From contig JANQDY010000256.1 in the NCBI GenBank assembly GCA_028278625.1, forward strand, positions 1 through 17,391: a stretch of 17,391 bases of DNA, given 5' to 3'. Both the position numbers and the translations under genes were made by a program. Positions 7,793 through 14,840 of this stretch are shown piece after piece. This DNA comes from Thermodesulfobacteriota bacterium. Its GTDB lineage: Bacteria; Desulfobacterota; DSM-4660; Desulfatiglandales; Desulfatiglandaceae. Position 1 is the stretch's first letter, and the number at the start of each line of letters is the position of its first letter. Below the pieces are notes generated by a model that saw only the letters and a list, made by a program, of their open reading frames with translations, was not told where the DNA came from and made no database searches.

Positions 7793-8887
7793 ATGAAGAT
7801 CACAAAAATCGAAACCATCCCTTTCAAGCTACCTTACAAATCCTCTTTGAAATGGGGCCTCAACGGATACCTTGAAGCGGCTGAAAACATCCTTGTGAGG
7901 ATCCGAACGGATGAAGGGATCACCGGTGTTGCCGAGGCCGTTCCCCGGCCCACGGTTTATGGCGAATCCCCGGCGTCCATTCATTACTGCATTCACAACC
8001 TGTTCGCCCCCATGCTCATTGGCCTTGATCCGGCCCACACGGAAAGAATCTGGCAAAAGCTCGATACGATTCATTGGAATCCAACGGCCAAGGGCGCTAT
8101 TGATCTGGCCATGTATGATGCGGTGGCAAAATTCAGGAATGTTCCCCTTTGGGAGATGCTGGGCGGATTTTCCGATCGCATGCCGGTGAGTTGGATGTTG
8201 AGCAACAATCCCATTGCCCACATGATCAAGGAAGCGGAAGAGATGCGGGCCCAGGGAATAAGGGCCTTCAAGGTGAAAGTCGGCGTGGAACCGCAAAAAG
8301 ACGTACAGGTGATTAAATCTCTCCGGGAAAATCTCGGGCCTGATGTTCTGATTTATGCGGATGCCAACAACGCATACACGGTACCCACGGCGATAAATAC
8401 CCTTCGAAAGATGGAGGCGTACGGACTGGATTTTATGGAAGAACCCGTTGCCAGGTGGGATTTTAAAGGGCTGCGGAGAATCGCCAAGGCCATTTCAATC
8501 CCCCTCATGGGGGACGAGAGCGTCACAACGCCCGGGGATTCGGCGCGGGCCATTGATCAGGGGATCATCGGCATCATCAGCATCAAGACGACCCGAACCG
8601 GCTACACGCTCTCTCAAAAAATCGCAACCATGGCTGAGATGACCGGCGTTTCCATTCTCATGGGAACCCAGGCCGAAACAGACATCGGGGCCCTCGCCTC
8701 CGTACATTTCGGCGCGGCACGTCGCCATGTGGACTATCCCAGCGAGAACTCATATTTCATGAATCTAGAAGAAAATCTGCTTGAGGAGCCCATTCAGATA
8801 GAGGACGGAATGATGATCCTTCCTTTGAAGCCTGGAAACGGCGCCACCATTGATGAAGACAAGTTAAAGATGTATCGGACGGATTAA
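7793..8887 (+). CDS. Enolase-superfamily enzyme, muconate cycloisomerase (MLE) subgroup
   Basis: Members abstract a proton alpha to a carboxylate and stabilise the enolate with Mg2+; outcomes include lactonisation, epimerisation and dehydration. The 364-residue protein has the full MLE apparatus: the KVK catalytic lysine pair (160-162), metal ligands D190 (YADANN), E216 (FMEEP) and the D241/E242 pair (MGDES), and the opposite-face lysine K265 (ISIKTTRTG). The C-terminal MGTQAETDIGALAS and the final LKPGNGATIDEDKL are also family features. Lysines on both faces favour an epimerase/racemase or cycloisomerase over a His-based mandelate-type enzyme. The true substrate is not predictable by eye; N-succinyl amino acids, dipeptides, betaines and muconates are all used in this subgroup. 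The start ATG has only a weak ribosome site. A 74-base gap separates it from the CoA-transferase. Confidence 0.9.
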   Translation: MKITKIETIPFKLPYKSSLKWGLNGYLEAAENILVRIRTDEGITGVAEAVPRPTVYGESPASIHYCIHNLFAPMLIGLDPAHTERIWQKLDTIHWNPTAKGAIDLAMYDAVAKFRNVPLWEMLGGFSDRMPVSWMLSNNPIAHMIKEAEEMRAQGIRAFKVKVGVEPQKDVQVIKSLRENLGPDVLIYADANNAYTVPTAINTLRKMEAYGLDFMEEPVARWDFKGLRRIAKAISIPLMGDESVTTPGDSARAIDQGIIGIISIKTTRTGYTLSQKIATMAEMTGVSILMGTQAETDIGALASVHFGAARRHVDYPSENSYFMNLEENLLEEPIQIEDGMMILPLKPGNGATIDEDKLKMYRTD

Positions 8888-8945
8888 GGGGGCAATTGAA
8901 CCGTCAGGGCCGAGAAAACCGGTAACGTCACAATGGATTGAAATC

Positions 8946-9089
8946 ATGGTAAAAGCATTCCGATTCTTCGATTCAACTGCCAGTCGCTTTTTGCTTTTCT
9001 TCAGTGGTCTTTGCTGCCTGATCAGCATGTTCCTCATCACCGCTGACGTAGTGGGGCGCTATTTTTTCGGTCTTCACATCGGAGGTTAA
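8946..9089 (+). pseudogene. Truncated TRAP transporter small permease (DctQ) remnant
   Basis: An ATG-started frame of 47 residues reads MVKAFRFFDSTASRFLLFFS, then GLCCLISMFLITADVVGRYF and FGLHIGG, then stops. The one long hydrophobic helix followed by (T/V)ADVVGRY(F/L)FG is the hallmark of the first membrane segment of TRAP small permeases (DctQ, normally about 160-170 residues with four helices). Everything after the first helix is missing. The following 100 bases hold a different open frame ending at 9195 whose last residues (ETVWSGALGRVMELPDAARK) I cannot assign. The large permease DctM is also absent. I read this as the scar of a deletion that removed a TRAP transporter from the operon. 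This stretch (8888-9215) otherwise holds no gene. Confidence 0.6.
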
Positions 9090-9215
9090 AAAGCGTACAA
9101 ACGCGCGGGTTGAAATCGAAACCGTCTGGTCCGGAGCCTTGGGAAGGGTCATGGAGTTGCCGGATGCCGCTAGAAAGAAAGAGAAAAAGATCTAACTTGA
9201 CCGGAGGAGAGCAGC

Positions 9216-10832
9216 ATGTGCCAGTGGGAGCCAAAAACGTTCAATAAAATGCTAACGGATGTATCAAAACGTTTCGGGACAAAAGAAGCCATCATCTTTG
9301 AAAATGAGAGAATCACCTACGAAAAACTGGCGGCGGAGGCGGCCCGTTATGCCCGGGCCTTTCTTGCACTGGGCCTTCAGAAGAACGACAAGGTGTCTGT
9401 TTGGCTCAACAATTGTCCTGAATGGATCTATGTGCAACTTGCCGTCGGGATGATAGGGGCCGTGCTGGTCCCCGTAAACACCCGATTCAAAACCAAGGAA
9501 CTTGAATACACGCTCAAGCAATCCGATTCCAGGATTCTGATTACAATGGATCGGTTTCTGACCATAGACTTTGCGGATCTTGTCTATGAAACCATACCGG
9601 GATTAAAAGCATCATCGGACGGACCGCTTGCGCTTCCGGGCTTTCCCATGCTGAAGCAGGTCATCCATAAAGGCGGGGCGTCTCTTCCGGGAATGATACC
9701 CCTTGAGCAATTCCTGGAAGGAAGCCTGGAGATAGATCAGGAGCGTCTGGCCCAAAGACAAGCTGAAGTCGAACCGGACGACGTTGTGATGTTTCAGTAC
9801 ACCTCCGGCACCACTTCCTTTCCAAAGGGCGTCATGCTGACCCACAACAGCACCCTTCAAGACAGCTTTTTCATGGGGACCAATATGCAAATCGACGAAA
9901 GAGACCGTCTTTTCTGCCCGCTTCCCTTTTTCCATGTGGGGGGGGCCGTCATCAGCACGCTGCTGGCCCTTCAAAAGGGGGCGGCCCTTGTCATTTGTGA
10001 CAACTATTCTCCTGATATTGCCCTCAAAATCGCGGAAAAGGAAGGTTGTACCGCCATGAACGGCATAGAGACACATTTTTTGATGATGTACAGCCACCCG
10101 GATTTTGCCAGGTATGACCTCACCGCGCTCCAGAAAGGCTGGGCCATCGGCCAACCGCAGATCATTCGGGAGGTGTATGAAAAAATGGGGATGAAGAAGA
10201 TCGTAAATGTTTACGGAATCTCCGAAGCCTCTCCAAATGTTACTACAACCCATGTTGATGATCCCCTGGCGTATCGAATCCACTGGCATGGAAAACCCCA
10301 CCCGGGCACTGAAATAAAGATCGTCGACTACGAAACAGGGGCTCACAAACCTTTTGGGGAAGAAGGGGAGCTCTGCGTTCGAGGGTGGAATGTCATGAAA
10401 GGCTACTATAACAAACCGGAAGAAACCGAGGCGGCCATTGATGATGAGGGCTGGCTTCATACCGGCGATTCCGCCATGGTCGGCGAAGATGGAAGCCTCA
10501 AATTCATGGGACGCATCAAGGACATCGTTCGGGTTGGCGGCGAAAATGTGTCCGCCATGGAAGTTGAGAACTACGTCCTTTCACACCCAAAGGTTAAAAA
10601 CGTCTCCATCATAGCCGCCCCCGATGATCGATTGACGGAAGTGTGCATGGCCATTGTCCAGTTGAAAGAGGGCGAAGAGGCCACCGAGGATGATATTATC
10701 GGCTATTGCAGGGGCAAGATCGCCAACTTTAAGATCCCCCGCCATGTGCGGTTCGTGTCCGAGTTTCCCATGACGGGGAGTGGAAAAGTGCAAAAGTTCG
10801 TTCTTAAGGAACGATTTATCAAGGACGAATAG
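9216..10832 (+). CDS. AMP-forming acyl-CoA synthetase (ANL superfamily)
   Basis: This enzyme activates a carboxylic acid with ATP to an acyl-adenylate and then to the CoA thioester in the cytoplasm. The 538-residue protein shows all class I adenylate-forming motifs: YTSGTTSFPKG (P-loop, 195-205), YGISE (333-337), GWLHTGD (412-418), the hinge region GRIKDIVRVGGENVSAMEVE, and TGSGKVQK with the catalytic lysine K524. The P-loop has serine (S201) where TSGTTGxPKG has glycine. The overall style, including the GGENVSAMEVE block, is close to the CaiC/fatty-acyl ligase branch, but acid specificity cannot be read. The ATG is set by a strong GGAGGAG site. It lies downstream of the DctQ scar and upstream of a second crotonase in the same operon. 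Confidence 0.92.
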   Translation: MCQWEPKTFNKMLTDVSKRFGTKEAIIFENERITYEKLAAEAARYARAFLALGLQKNDKVSVWLNNCPEWIYVQLAVGMIGAVLVPVNTRFKTKELEYTLKQSDSRILITMDRFLTIDFADLVYETIPGLKASSDGPLALPGFPMLKQVIHKGGASLPGMIPLEQFLEGSLEIDQERLAQRQAEVEPDDVVMFQYTSGTTSFPKGVMLTHNSTLQDSFFMGTNMQIDERDRLFCPLPFFHVGGAVISTLLALQKGAALVICDNYSPDIALKIAEKEGCTAMNGIETHFLMMYSHPDFARYDLTALQKGWAIGQPQIIREVYEKMGMKKIVNVYGISEASPNVTTTHVDDPLAYRIHWHGKPHPGTEIKIVDYETGAHKPFGEEGELCVRGWNVMKGYYNKPEETEAAIDDEGWLHTGDSAMVGEDGSLKFMGRIKDIVRVGGENVSAMEVENYVLSHPKVKNVSIIAAPDDRLTEVCMAIVQLKEGEEATEDDIIGYCRGKIANFKIPRHVRFVSEFPMTGSGKVQKFVLKERFIKDE

Positions 10833-10877
10833 AAGCCTTTAAAGCCACTGGAATTAAGGAAATACCAAGAGTGACAA

Positions 10878-11657
10878 ATGGACTACAGGGAACTCGTCAT
10901 TGAAATAGAACATGATATTGCGTCTGTCTCCATCAACCGACCCCAGAAGGGAAATGCCCTTTCCGATCTCATGGTGGCTGAACTGACGGATTTCTTCTCC
11001 AAAAAGCCATCCACAATTGGCGCGCGCATCGCCGTTTTGAGCGGCGTTGGGGAAAAGTTCTTTTGCGCCGGATCAGACATCAATGATTTGATGAAGAAGG
11101 ACACCGCGGCCTTGAGCGAGGGATTCCTGAAACTGGCGCAACTGTATGAAACCGTTCGAAAATCAGAGATAATTTCCATTTCGGCGGTTCAGGGTCTGGC
11201 CCTTGGCGGCGGTTTTGGATTGGCGGCATCCTGTGATATCGCCATCGCGGCCGATTCAGCACGGTTTGGCCTTCCTGAAATCAATCTCGGCATCGGTCCC
11301 ATGATCGTATTGCTTCCGGTCATGAAGACAATCGGCACGAAAAGGACATTTCTTCTGGCCGCGCGAGGAAACATCATTTCAGCCCGTGAAGCCATGGAGG
11401 CCGGTTTGTTGTCGGGAATTGTCAAAAGAACCCAATTGGGCATTGAAGCCCAAAAAATGGCCATTGAACTCAGGGAGAAAAGCGGCTTGGCCGTGGGACT
11501 CATAAAAAAAGGGCTTCATTGCGTCGAAGAATTCGACCCTTTGAAAGCCTACGAATACTTAAGAGAACTGATACTGTTCAACATGACCGCCCCAGACGCC
11601 AAAGAGGGATTGAGCGCTTTCACTGAAAAGCGTCAACCCAAATGGACGCATCAATAG
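10878..11657 (+). CDS. Enoyl-CoA hydratase/isomerase family protein (second crotonase)
   Basis: This is a second 259-residue crotonase-fold protein, distinct from the first one in the operon. The oxyanion-hole segments are FCAGSDIN and LGGGF (109-113). At the first catalytic glutamate position of hydratases it has G114 (GGGFGLAASCDI), while the second glutamate is present as E134 in FGLPEINLG. Retention of only one acid is common among crotonases that isomerise, hydrolyse or decarboxylate rather than hydrate, so a plain hydratase label would be too specific. The C-terminus (DAKEGLSAFTEKRQPKW) is the normal family ending. It follows the ligase after 45 bases and belongs to the same transcription unit. 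Confidence 0.88.
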   Translation: MDYRELVIEIEHDIASVSINRPQKGNALSDLMVAELTDFFSKKPSTIGARIAVLSGVGEKFFCAGSDINDLMKKDTAALSEGFLKLAQLYETVRKSEIISISAVQGLALGGGFGLAASCDIAIAADSARFGLPEINLGIGPMIVLLPVMKTIGTKRTFLLAARGNIISAREAMEAGLLSGIVKRTQLGIEAQKMAIELREKSGLAVGLIKKGLHCVEEFDPLKAYEYLRELILFNMTAPDAKEGLSAFTEKRQPKWTHQ

Positions 11658-11707
11658 ACGGCACCCAAACACGCTACGCAGAAAGGAGGGAAAATACGAT
11701 TCAGGAG

Positions 11708-11767
11708 ATGATCAATTGTGAGGTTGTTCCCGCTAAGGGTTTCTTTATCATTAATCATGAGAGGTGA
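11708..11767 (+). other. Possible leader peptide upstream of the TAXI receptor gene
   Basis: A 19-codon frame (MINCEVVPAKGFFIINHER) ends three bases before the receptor ATG. An AGGAG abuts its ATG too closely for good initiation. A much better AAAGGAGGG lies at about 11681-11690 with no standard start codon at the right distance. This may be a coupling leader, a decayed gene start or chance. Confidence 0.15.
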
Positions 11768-11770
11768 GAC

Positions 11771-12916
11771 ATGGATATGCGAAAATTCAATTTGGTTCTC
11801 TTACTGGCTTTGGTCACATCAATCTGGCTTTGGTCACCTTTTGCACTGGCGGATTCAGAATCCGGGATTCCAAAAACAATGGTCTGGAGCACTTATGATG
11901 TGGGTTCCTCCGGCTATGTTCAGGCTTCCGCCATTGCTGACGCCTTTGTAAAGAAGTATGGCACCAGGATCCGCCTATTGCCTTCCGGCACTGACGTGGG
12001 AAGATTGACACCGCTCAAAATGGGTAGAGTCTCCTATGGTTTTTTGGCCAATGAAGTCTATTTCGCCACTGAAGGCCTTTACAGTTTCAGCAATATTGAG
12101 TGGGGCCCGCAGGATTTGAGAGTGGTGGCGGTGCATCCCGCCTCGGTGGCCATGCCCACCACCAAAGTATCTGAAATCCGGACCATCAAAGACATCAAGG
12201 GAAAACGGTTGACCTATGTTCCGGGCTCCCCGTCCCTGAATGTCAAAATGGATGCCATTCTGGCCTTTGCCGGGCTTACCTGGGACGACGTCAAAAAAAC
12301 GGAATTCCCCAGTTATTCGGCAAGCTTCAAATCCCTTTTGATGGGAAAGGCAGACGCGGCGGTGGGATCCGTCACGTCCCCGCTCATGTACGAACTGGCC
12401 ACATCACCAAAGGGCCTATACTGGGTTGAATTTCCGCCCGAGGACAAAGCGGCATGGAAACGAATGCAAGCGGTCTGTCCCTTTTTGTCCCCCATGAAAG
12501 AAGGCATCGGCGCCGGGTTGGACCCCAAGCATCCTCGAAATCTCATAGGGTTCAAATACCCCATGGTAACCGTTTATGCCCATGAGAATCCGGATACCGT
12601 CTATAATTTCTTAAAGGCCCTGGACGAGGCCTTTGACCTTTACAAGGGTTCCCACCCGGTCATGCCCTTCTGGAAGCTGAGTTATATGAAACCCCCTGCT
12701 GACGCCCCCTTCCACGAGGGCGCCATCAAATACTTGAAAGAGAAGGGCATATGGACGGATGCGGATGAAAAGTGGAACAATGATCGTATTGCCCACATGA
12801 AAAAACTCCAGGCCGCTTGGCAAAAAGCCCTGGATGACAGAGAATCCAAGAAATTAAAGTCCAAGGATTTTCCAAAATTTTGGTTGAAAGTGAGAAAAGA
12901 AGCCATTAAACAATGA
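11771..12916 (+). CDS. TAXI-family TRAP transporter solute receptor
   Basis: This is a periplasmic binding protein of 381 residues. Residues 1-27 form a signal peptide (MDMRKFNLVL, a hydrophobic core and ALA before DSESG). The mature N-terminus has MVWSTYDVGSSGYVQASAIA, and the next block is GTDVGRLTPLKMGRVSYGF. This matches the TAXI receptor pattern of a T..VGSSGY start and a GT..GR...L..G segment. TAXI receptors normally feed a fused DctQM permease. None is present in the window, and the only permease trace is the DctQ stump at 8946, so the partner must be elsewhere or lost. The start is supported by GAGGTGAG seven bases upstream; a second ATG two codons in is equally possible. It probably captures the operon's substrate or a related acid. 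A cyclase gene follows. Confidence 0.88.
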   Translation: MDMRKFNLVLLLALVTSIWLWSPFALADSESGIPKTMVWSTYDVGSSGYVQASAIADAFVKKYGTRIRLLPSGTDVGRLTPLKMGRVSYGFLANEVYFATEGLYSFSNIEWGPQDLRVVAVHPASVAMPTTKVSEIRTIKDIKGKRLTYVPGSPSLNVKMDAILAFAGLTWDDVKKTEFPSYSASFKSLLMGKADAAVGSVTSPLMYELATSPKGLYWVEFPPEDKAAWKRMQAVCPFLSPMKEGIGAGLDPKHPRNLIGFKYPMVTVYAHENPDTVYNFLKALDEAFDLYKGSHPVMPFWKLSYMKPPADAPFHEGAIKYLKEKGIWTDADEKWNNDRIAHMKKLQAAWQKALDDRESKKLKSKDFPKFWLKVRKEAIKQ

Positions 12917-12981
12917 TCTTCTAAGGAATATGACGTTCCAGCGGAACACGGCAAACACCTTTAACGCTCATGGAAAGAAGG

Positions 12982-13788
12982 ATGAACGCGGCAATGTTTG
13001 ATGTCCGACTCAAGGATCTGATAAAAGACGGTCGTACCTACGATTTGGGCCAGCCCCTTTATCCGGGTATTCCACATCACCCCTTGCACCCACCCTTTGC
13101 ATATGTCATGGCCCGCAAACACGGCGACGTGCTCTATGAAAACGGTGGCAGCTCGGCAAATGATCTTTTCGTGTTGGGGTCCCATACGGGAACCCATCTG
13201 GACGCCATCGGGCATATTTCAAAAAACGGATTGATGTTCGGTGGGCTGGTGGCAAAGAACGAACAGGATTATAATAAGGGATTGCGCTCTTTGGGTATCA
13301 ATGAGACACCCCCGATTTTTGCTCGGGGCGTGCTTCTGGACTTTCCAGGAACCTTTGGGGTGGACATCCTGGAAAAGACCCGGGCCCTGACCGCGGAGGA
13401 CGTCCGGAAGGCCTTGAAATACGGGAATGTTCAGATCGAACCGGGTGATGTGGTCCTGGTCCGAACCGGGTGGGGACGTTACTGGGAATATCCGGACCGG
13501 TTTAACGACCATTCGGGAGTTCCGGGGATCGATCTTGGTGCCGCAAAATTACTGGCAAGTTCGGGCGCGGCATTTGTGGGTGCCGATACAACGGCATGTG
13601 AAATAACACCCTCCAAGTCACTGGAGGTCCACACATACCTCTTGACTGAAAAGGGCATTCAGATTATGGAGATGCTTTACCTGGAAACACTTGCCAAGGA
13701 AGCAGTCTTCGAGTTTCTGTTTGTTGCCATACCCCTTAAGATTCGTGGCGCAACCGGTTCTCCCATACGCCCCGTGGCAATAGGGTAA
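12982..13788 (+). CDS. Cyclase-family metal-dependent hydrolase (kynurenine formamidase-like fold)
   Basis: Members of Pfam Cyclase (PF04199) include kynurenine formamidase and isatin hydrolase. They use a metal site to hydrolyse amide or cyclic-amide bonds and act on small organic acids. The motif HTGTHLDAIGH (68-78 from the start at 12982) supplies the metal ligands H68, H72, D74 and H78 of the HxGTHxDxxxH signature. A later H..LL...G....E pattern (HTYLLTEKGIQIMEM) matches the conserved His/Glu pair. An ATG at 12970 also exists, but the one at 12982 has AAAGAAGG at the correct spacing; it gives 268 residues. It is the last gene of the operon and is followed by an intrinsic terminator. In combination with the enolase-type enzyme it hints at ring or amide chemistry on the substrate; this is inference. 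Confidence 0.88.
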   Translation: MNAAMFDVRLKDLIKDGRTYDLGQPLYPGIPHHPLHPPFAYVMARKHGDVLYENGGSSANDLFVLGSHTGTHLDAIGHISKNGLMFGGLVAKNEQDYNKGLRSLGINETPPIFARGVLLDFPGTFGVDILEKTRALTAEDVRKALKYGNVQIEPGDVVLVRTGWGRYWEYPDRFNDHSGVPGIDLGAAKLLASSGAAFVGADTTACEITPSKSLEVHTYLLTEKGIQIMEMLYLETLAKEAVFEFLFVAIPLKIRGATGSPIRPVAIG

Positions 13789-13821
13789 CACACCCTCGCG
13801 CGGCATGCGGTCCCATATGTG

Positions 13822-13853
13822 AAAAGGGGGCTATCAATCCGGCCCCCTTTTTT
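13822..13853 (+). terminator. Strong intrinsic terminator of the catabolic operon
   Basis: AAAAGGGGGC (13822-13831) pairs perfectly with GCCCCCTTTT (13842-13851) around a ten-base loop, and the T-run covers 13848-13853. It lies 34 bases after the cyclase stop and closes the unit that starts at the sigma54 promoter. Confidence 0.88.
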
Positions 13854-13935
13854 CATGGCCTGCCGGCAATGGCCGCCTTTAGGGAGCAAAAGATAAAAAC
13901 CGGATGACGCAACATATGAATACGGAGATGTGAAT

Positions 13936-14430
13936 ATGGATAAAGAGCCGTTAAAGGGAAAGCAAATTCTGATCGTGGATGATGAACCGGACGTTCTGGA
14001 CACCCTTGAGGAATATCTCCCAATGGCTTATGTGACCAAAGCGCACAGCTTCAGCGAGGCCCAAAAGCAGCTCACTTCCGGGCATTTTGACTTTGCCATA
14101 CTGGATATCATGGGGGTCGACGGCTATGGGCTCCTCGAAATCGCAAAAGAACGGGGCATTATTGCCCTGATGTTGACCGCCCACGCCTTGAGTCCGGAAG
14201 AGACATTTAAGTCATTCAGAAAGGGCGCCGCCTATTTTATCCCCAAGGAAAAAATGGACAACATTGTCGTCTATTTAAACGACATCATGGAGGCCCAGGA
14301 AAAGGGCCGGCATTTTTGGCGGCGATGGGTTGAGCGGTTCGCGGATTTCTATGATGAGAGATTCGGGCGCCAATGGAAGGAAAAGGACCCGGAATTCTGG
14401 GAGGCCCTGAAATATTCTGACCGTCTTTAG
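13936..14430 (+). CDS. Receiver-domain response regulator with a C-terminal tail
   Basis: Residues about 8-125 form a CheY-like receiver: acidic pair D15/D16, phospho-acceptor D57 (FAILDIMG), switch T81 (MLTAHA) and K104 (FIPKE). No DNA-binding or enzymatic output domain follows. The last 45 residues instead make a compact helical, aromatic and charged tail (FWRRWVERFADFYDERFG, then QWKEKDPEFWEALKYSDR). Such tails may be a protein-protein interaction or dimerisation element; I do not recognise a named domain. An upstream GTG at 13930 is possible, but the ATG at 13936 has GGAG eight bases before it. No histidine kinase lies in the window, so the partner is unknown. It is separated from the operon by the terminator, so it is probably transcribed on its own. 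Confidence 0.85.
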   Translation: MDKEPLKGKQILIVDDEPDVLDTLEEYLPMAYVTKAHSFSEAQKQLTSGHFDFAILDIMGVDGYGLLEIAKERGIIALMLTAHALSPEETFKSFRKGAAYFIPKEKMDNIVVYLNDIMEAQEKGRHFWRRWVERFADFYDERFGRQWKEKDPEFWEALKYSDRL

Positions 14431-14440
14431 CCGACTGCTT

Positions 14441-14608
14441 CTATTTTGAATTGACATTCTTGGCAAGATGAAAATCGAGGGCCCCCAATTCCACCGCCGC
14501 TCGCAATGATTTGTGACTCTCCACATCTAGAACCCGTTCCCCCTCAAACCACACTTCCCTGCCATCCCTGATGCTTTCAAGGTATTCCGCTACAGTTTTG
14601 ATGGCCAT
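14441..14608 (-). pseudogene. N-terminal remnant of an HpaB-type hydroxylase family gene
   Basis: The minus-strand frame from the ATG at 14608 to the TAG at 14441 gives 55 residues: MAIKTVAEYLESIRDGREVW, then FEGERVLDVESHKSLRAAVE, then LGALDFHLAKNVNSK. The pattern (T..EYLESLRDGR.V...GE.V.DV..H..LR.AV...A.D..LA) is that of the N-terminus of the 4-hydroxyphenylacetate 3-hydroxylase / 4-hydroxybutyryl-CoA dehydratase family, whose full proteins are about 480-520 residues. Homology ends at 'FHLAKN', so nearly 90 percent of the gene is missing. AGGAAAAGG precedes the ATG, so an intact gene start was preserved. Members act on aromatic acids or CoA thioesters, which fits the theme of the neighbouring operon. 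I am fairly sure of the family and unsure of the subfamily. Confidence 0.6.
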
Positions 14609-14686
14609 TCGCCTTTTCCTGTTCTTCTGGTTTTAGTGCCTCTTATTTCCAAAAACCCTGTAACAAAAAACAAGAAAGTTCCTAGC

Positions 14687-14714
14687 TTGACAACCATGTC
14701 GCTGATGTTACAAA
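14687..14714 (+). promoter_or_regulatory. Orphan sigma70-like promoter
   Basis: TTGACA at 14687-14692 and TACAAA at 14709-14714 with 16 bases between them look like a usable promoter pointing right. No gene follows on this strand: the transcript would enter the inverted repeat at 14720 and then run antisense to the SDR gene. It may be a leftover of a lost gene or chance. Confidence 0.25.
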
Positions 14715-14719
14715 GAATC

Positions 14720-14799
14720 CAGAAGTCAGAATTCAGGAGTAAGAATAGAATGATGGTGCTTCTTTTATTCTGAATTCTGGCTCCTGACCCCTGAATTCT
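14720..14799. repeat. Inverted-repeat intergenic element rich in CAGAATTCAG units
   Basis: Arms at 14720-14736 (CAGAAGTCAGAATTCAG) and 14770-14786 (CTGAATTCTGGCTCCTG) are complementary at 15 of 17 positions around a 33-base loop. A third partial unit, CTGAATTCT, lies at 14791-14799. The look is that of a small multicopy REP/MITE-like intergenic repeat. It contains no frame of note. The surrounding gap 14609-14840 has no gene; a separate small G/C hairpin (GCGGGC/GCCCGC) sits at 14806-14820 just beyond the SDR stop codon. Confidence 0.55.
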
Positions 14800-14840
14800 T
14801 GGGTTGCGGGCGCAGCCCGCCTTAGGTCGTTTAGAACTCT

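Noticed and set aside
9612..10460. A 282-codon minus-strand open frame opposite the acyl-CoA ligase
   Set aside because: It lies wholly inside a gene with all family motifs, has no recognisable protein features and reflects the codon pattern of the sense gene.
14806..14820. GCGGGC/GCCCGC hairpin as the SDR terminator
   Set aside because: On the minus strand it is not followed by a T-run, so an intrinsic terminator cannot be claimed.
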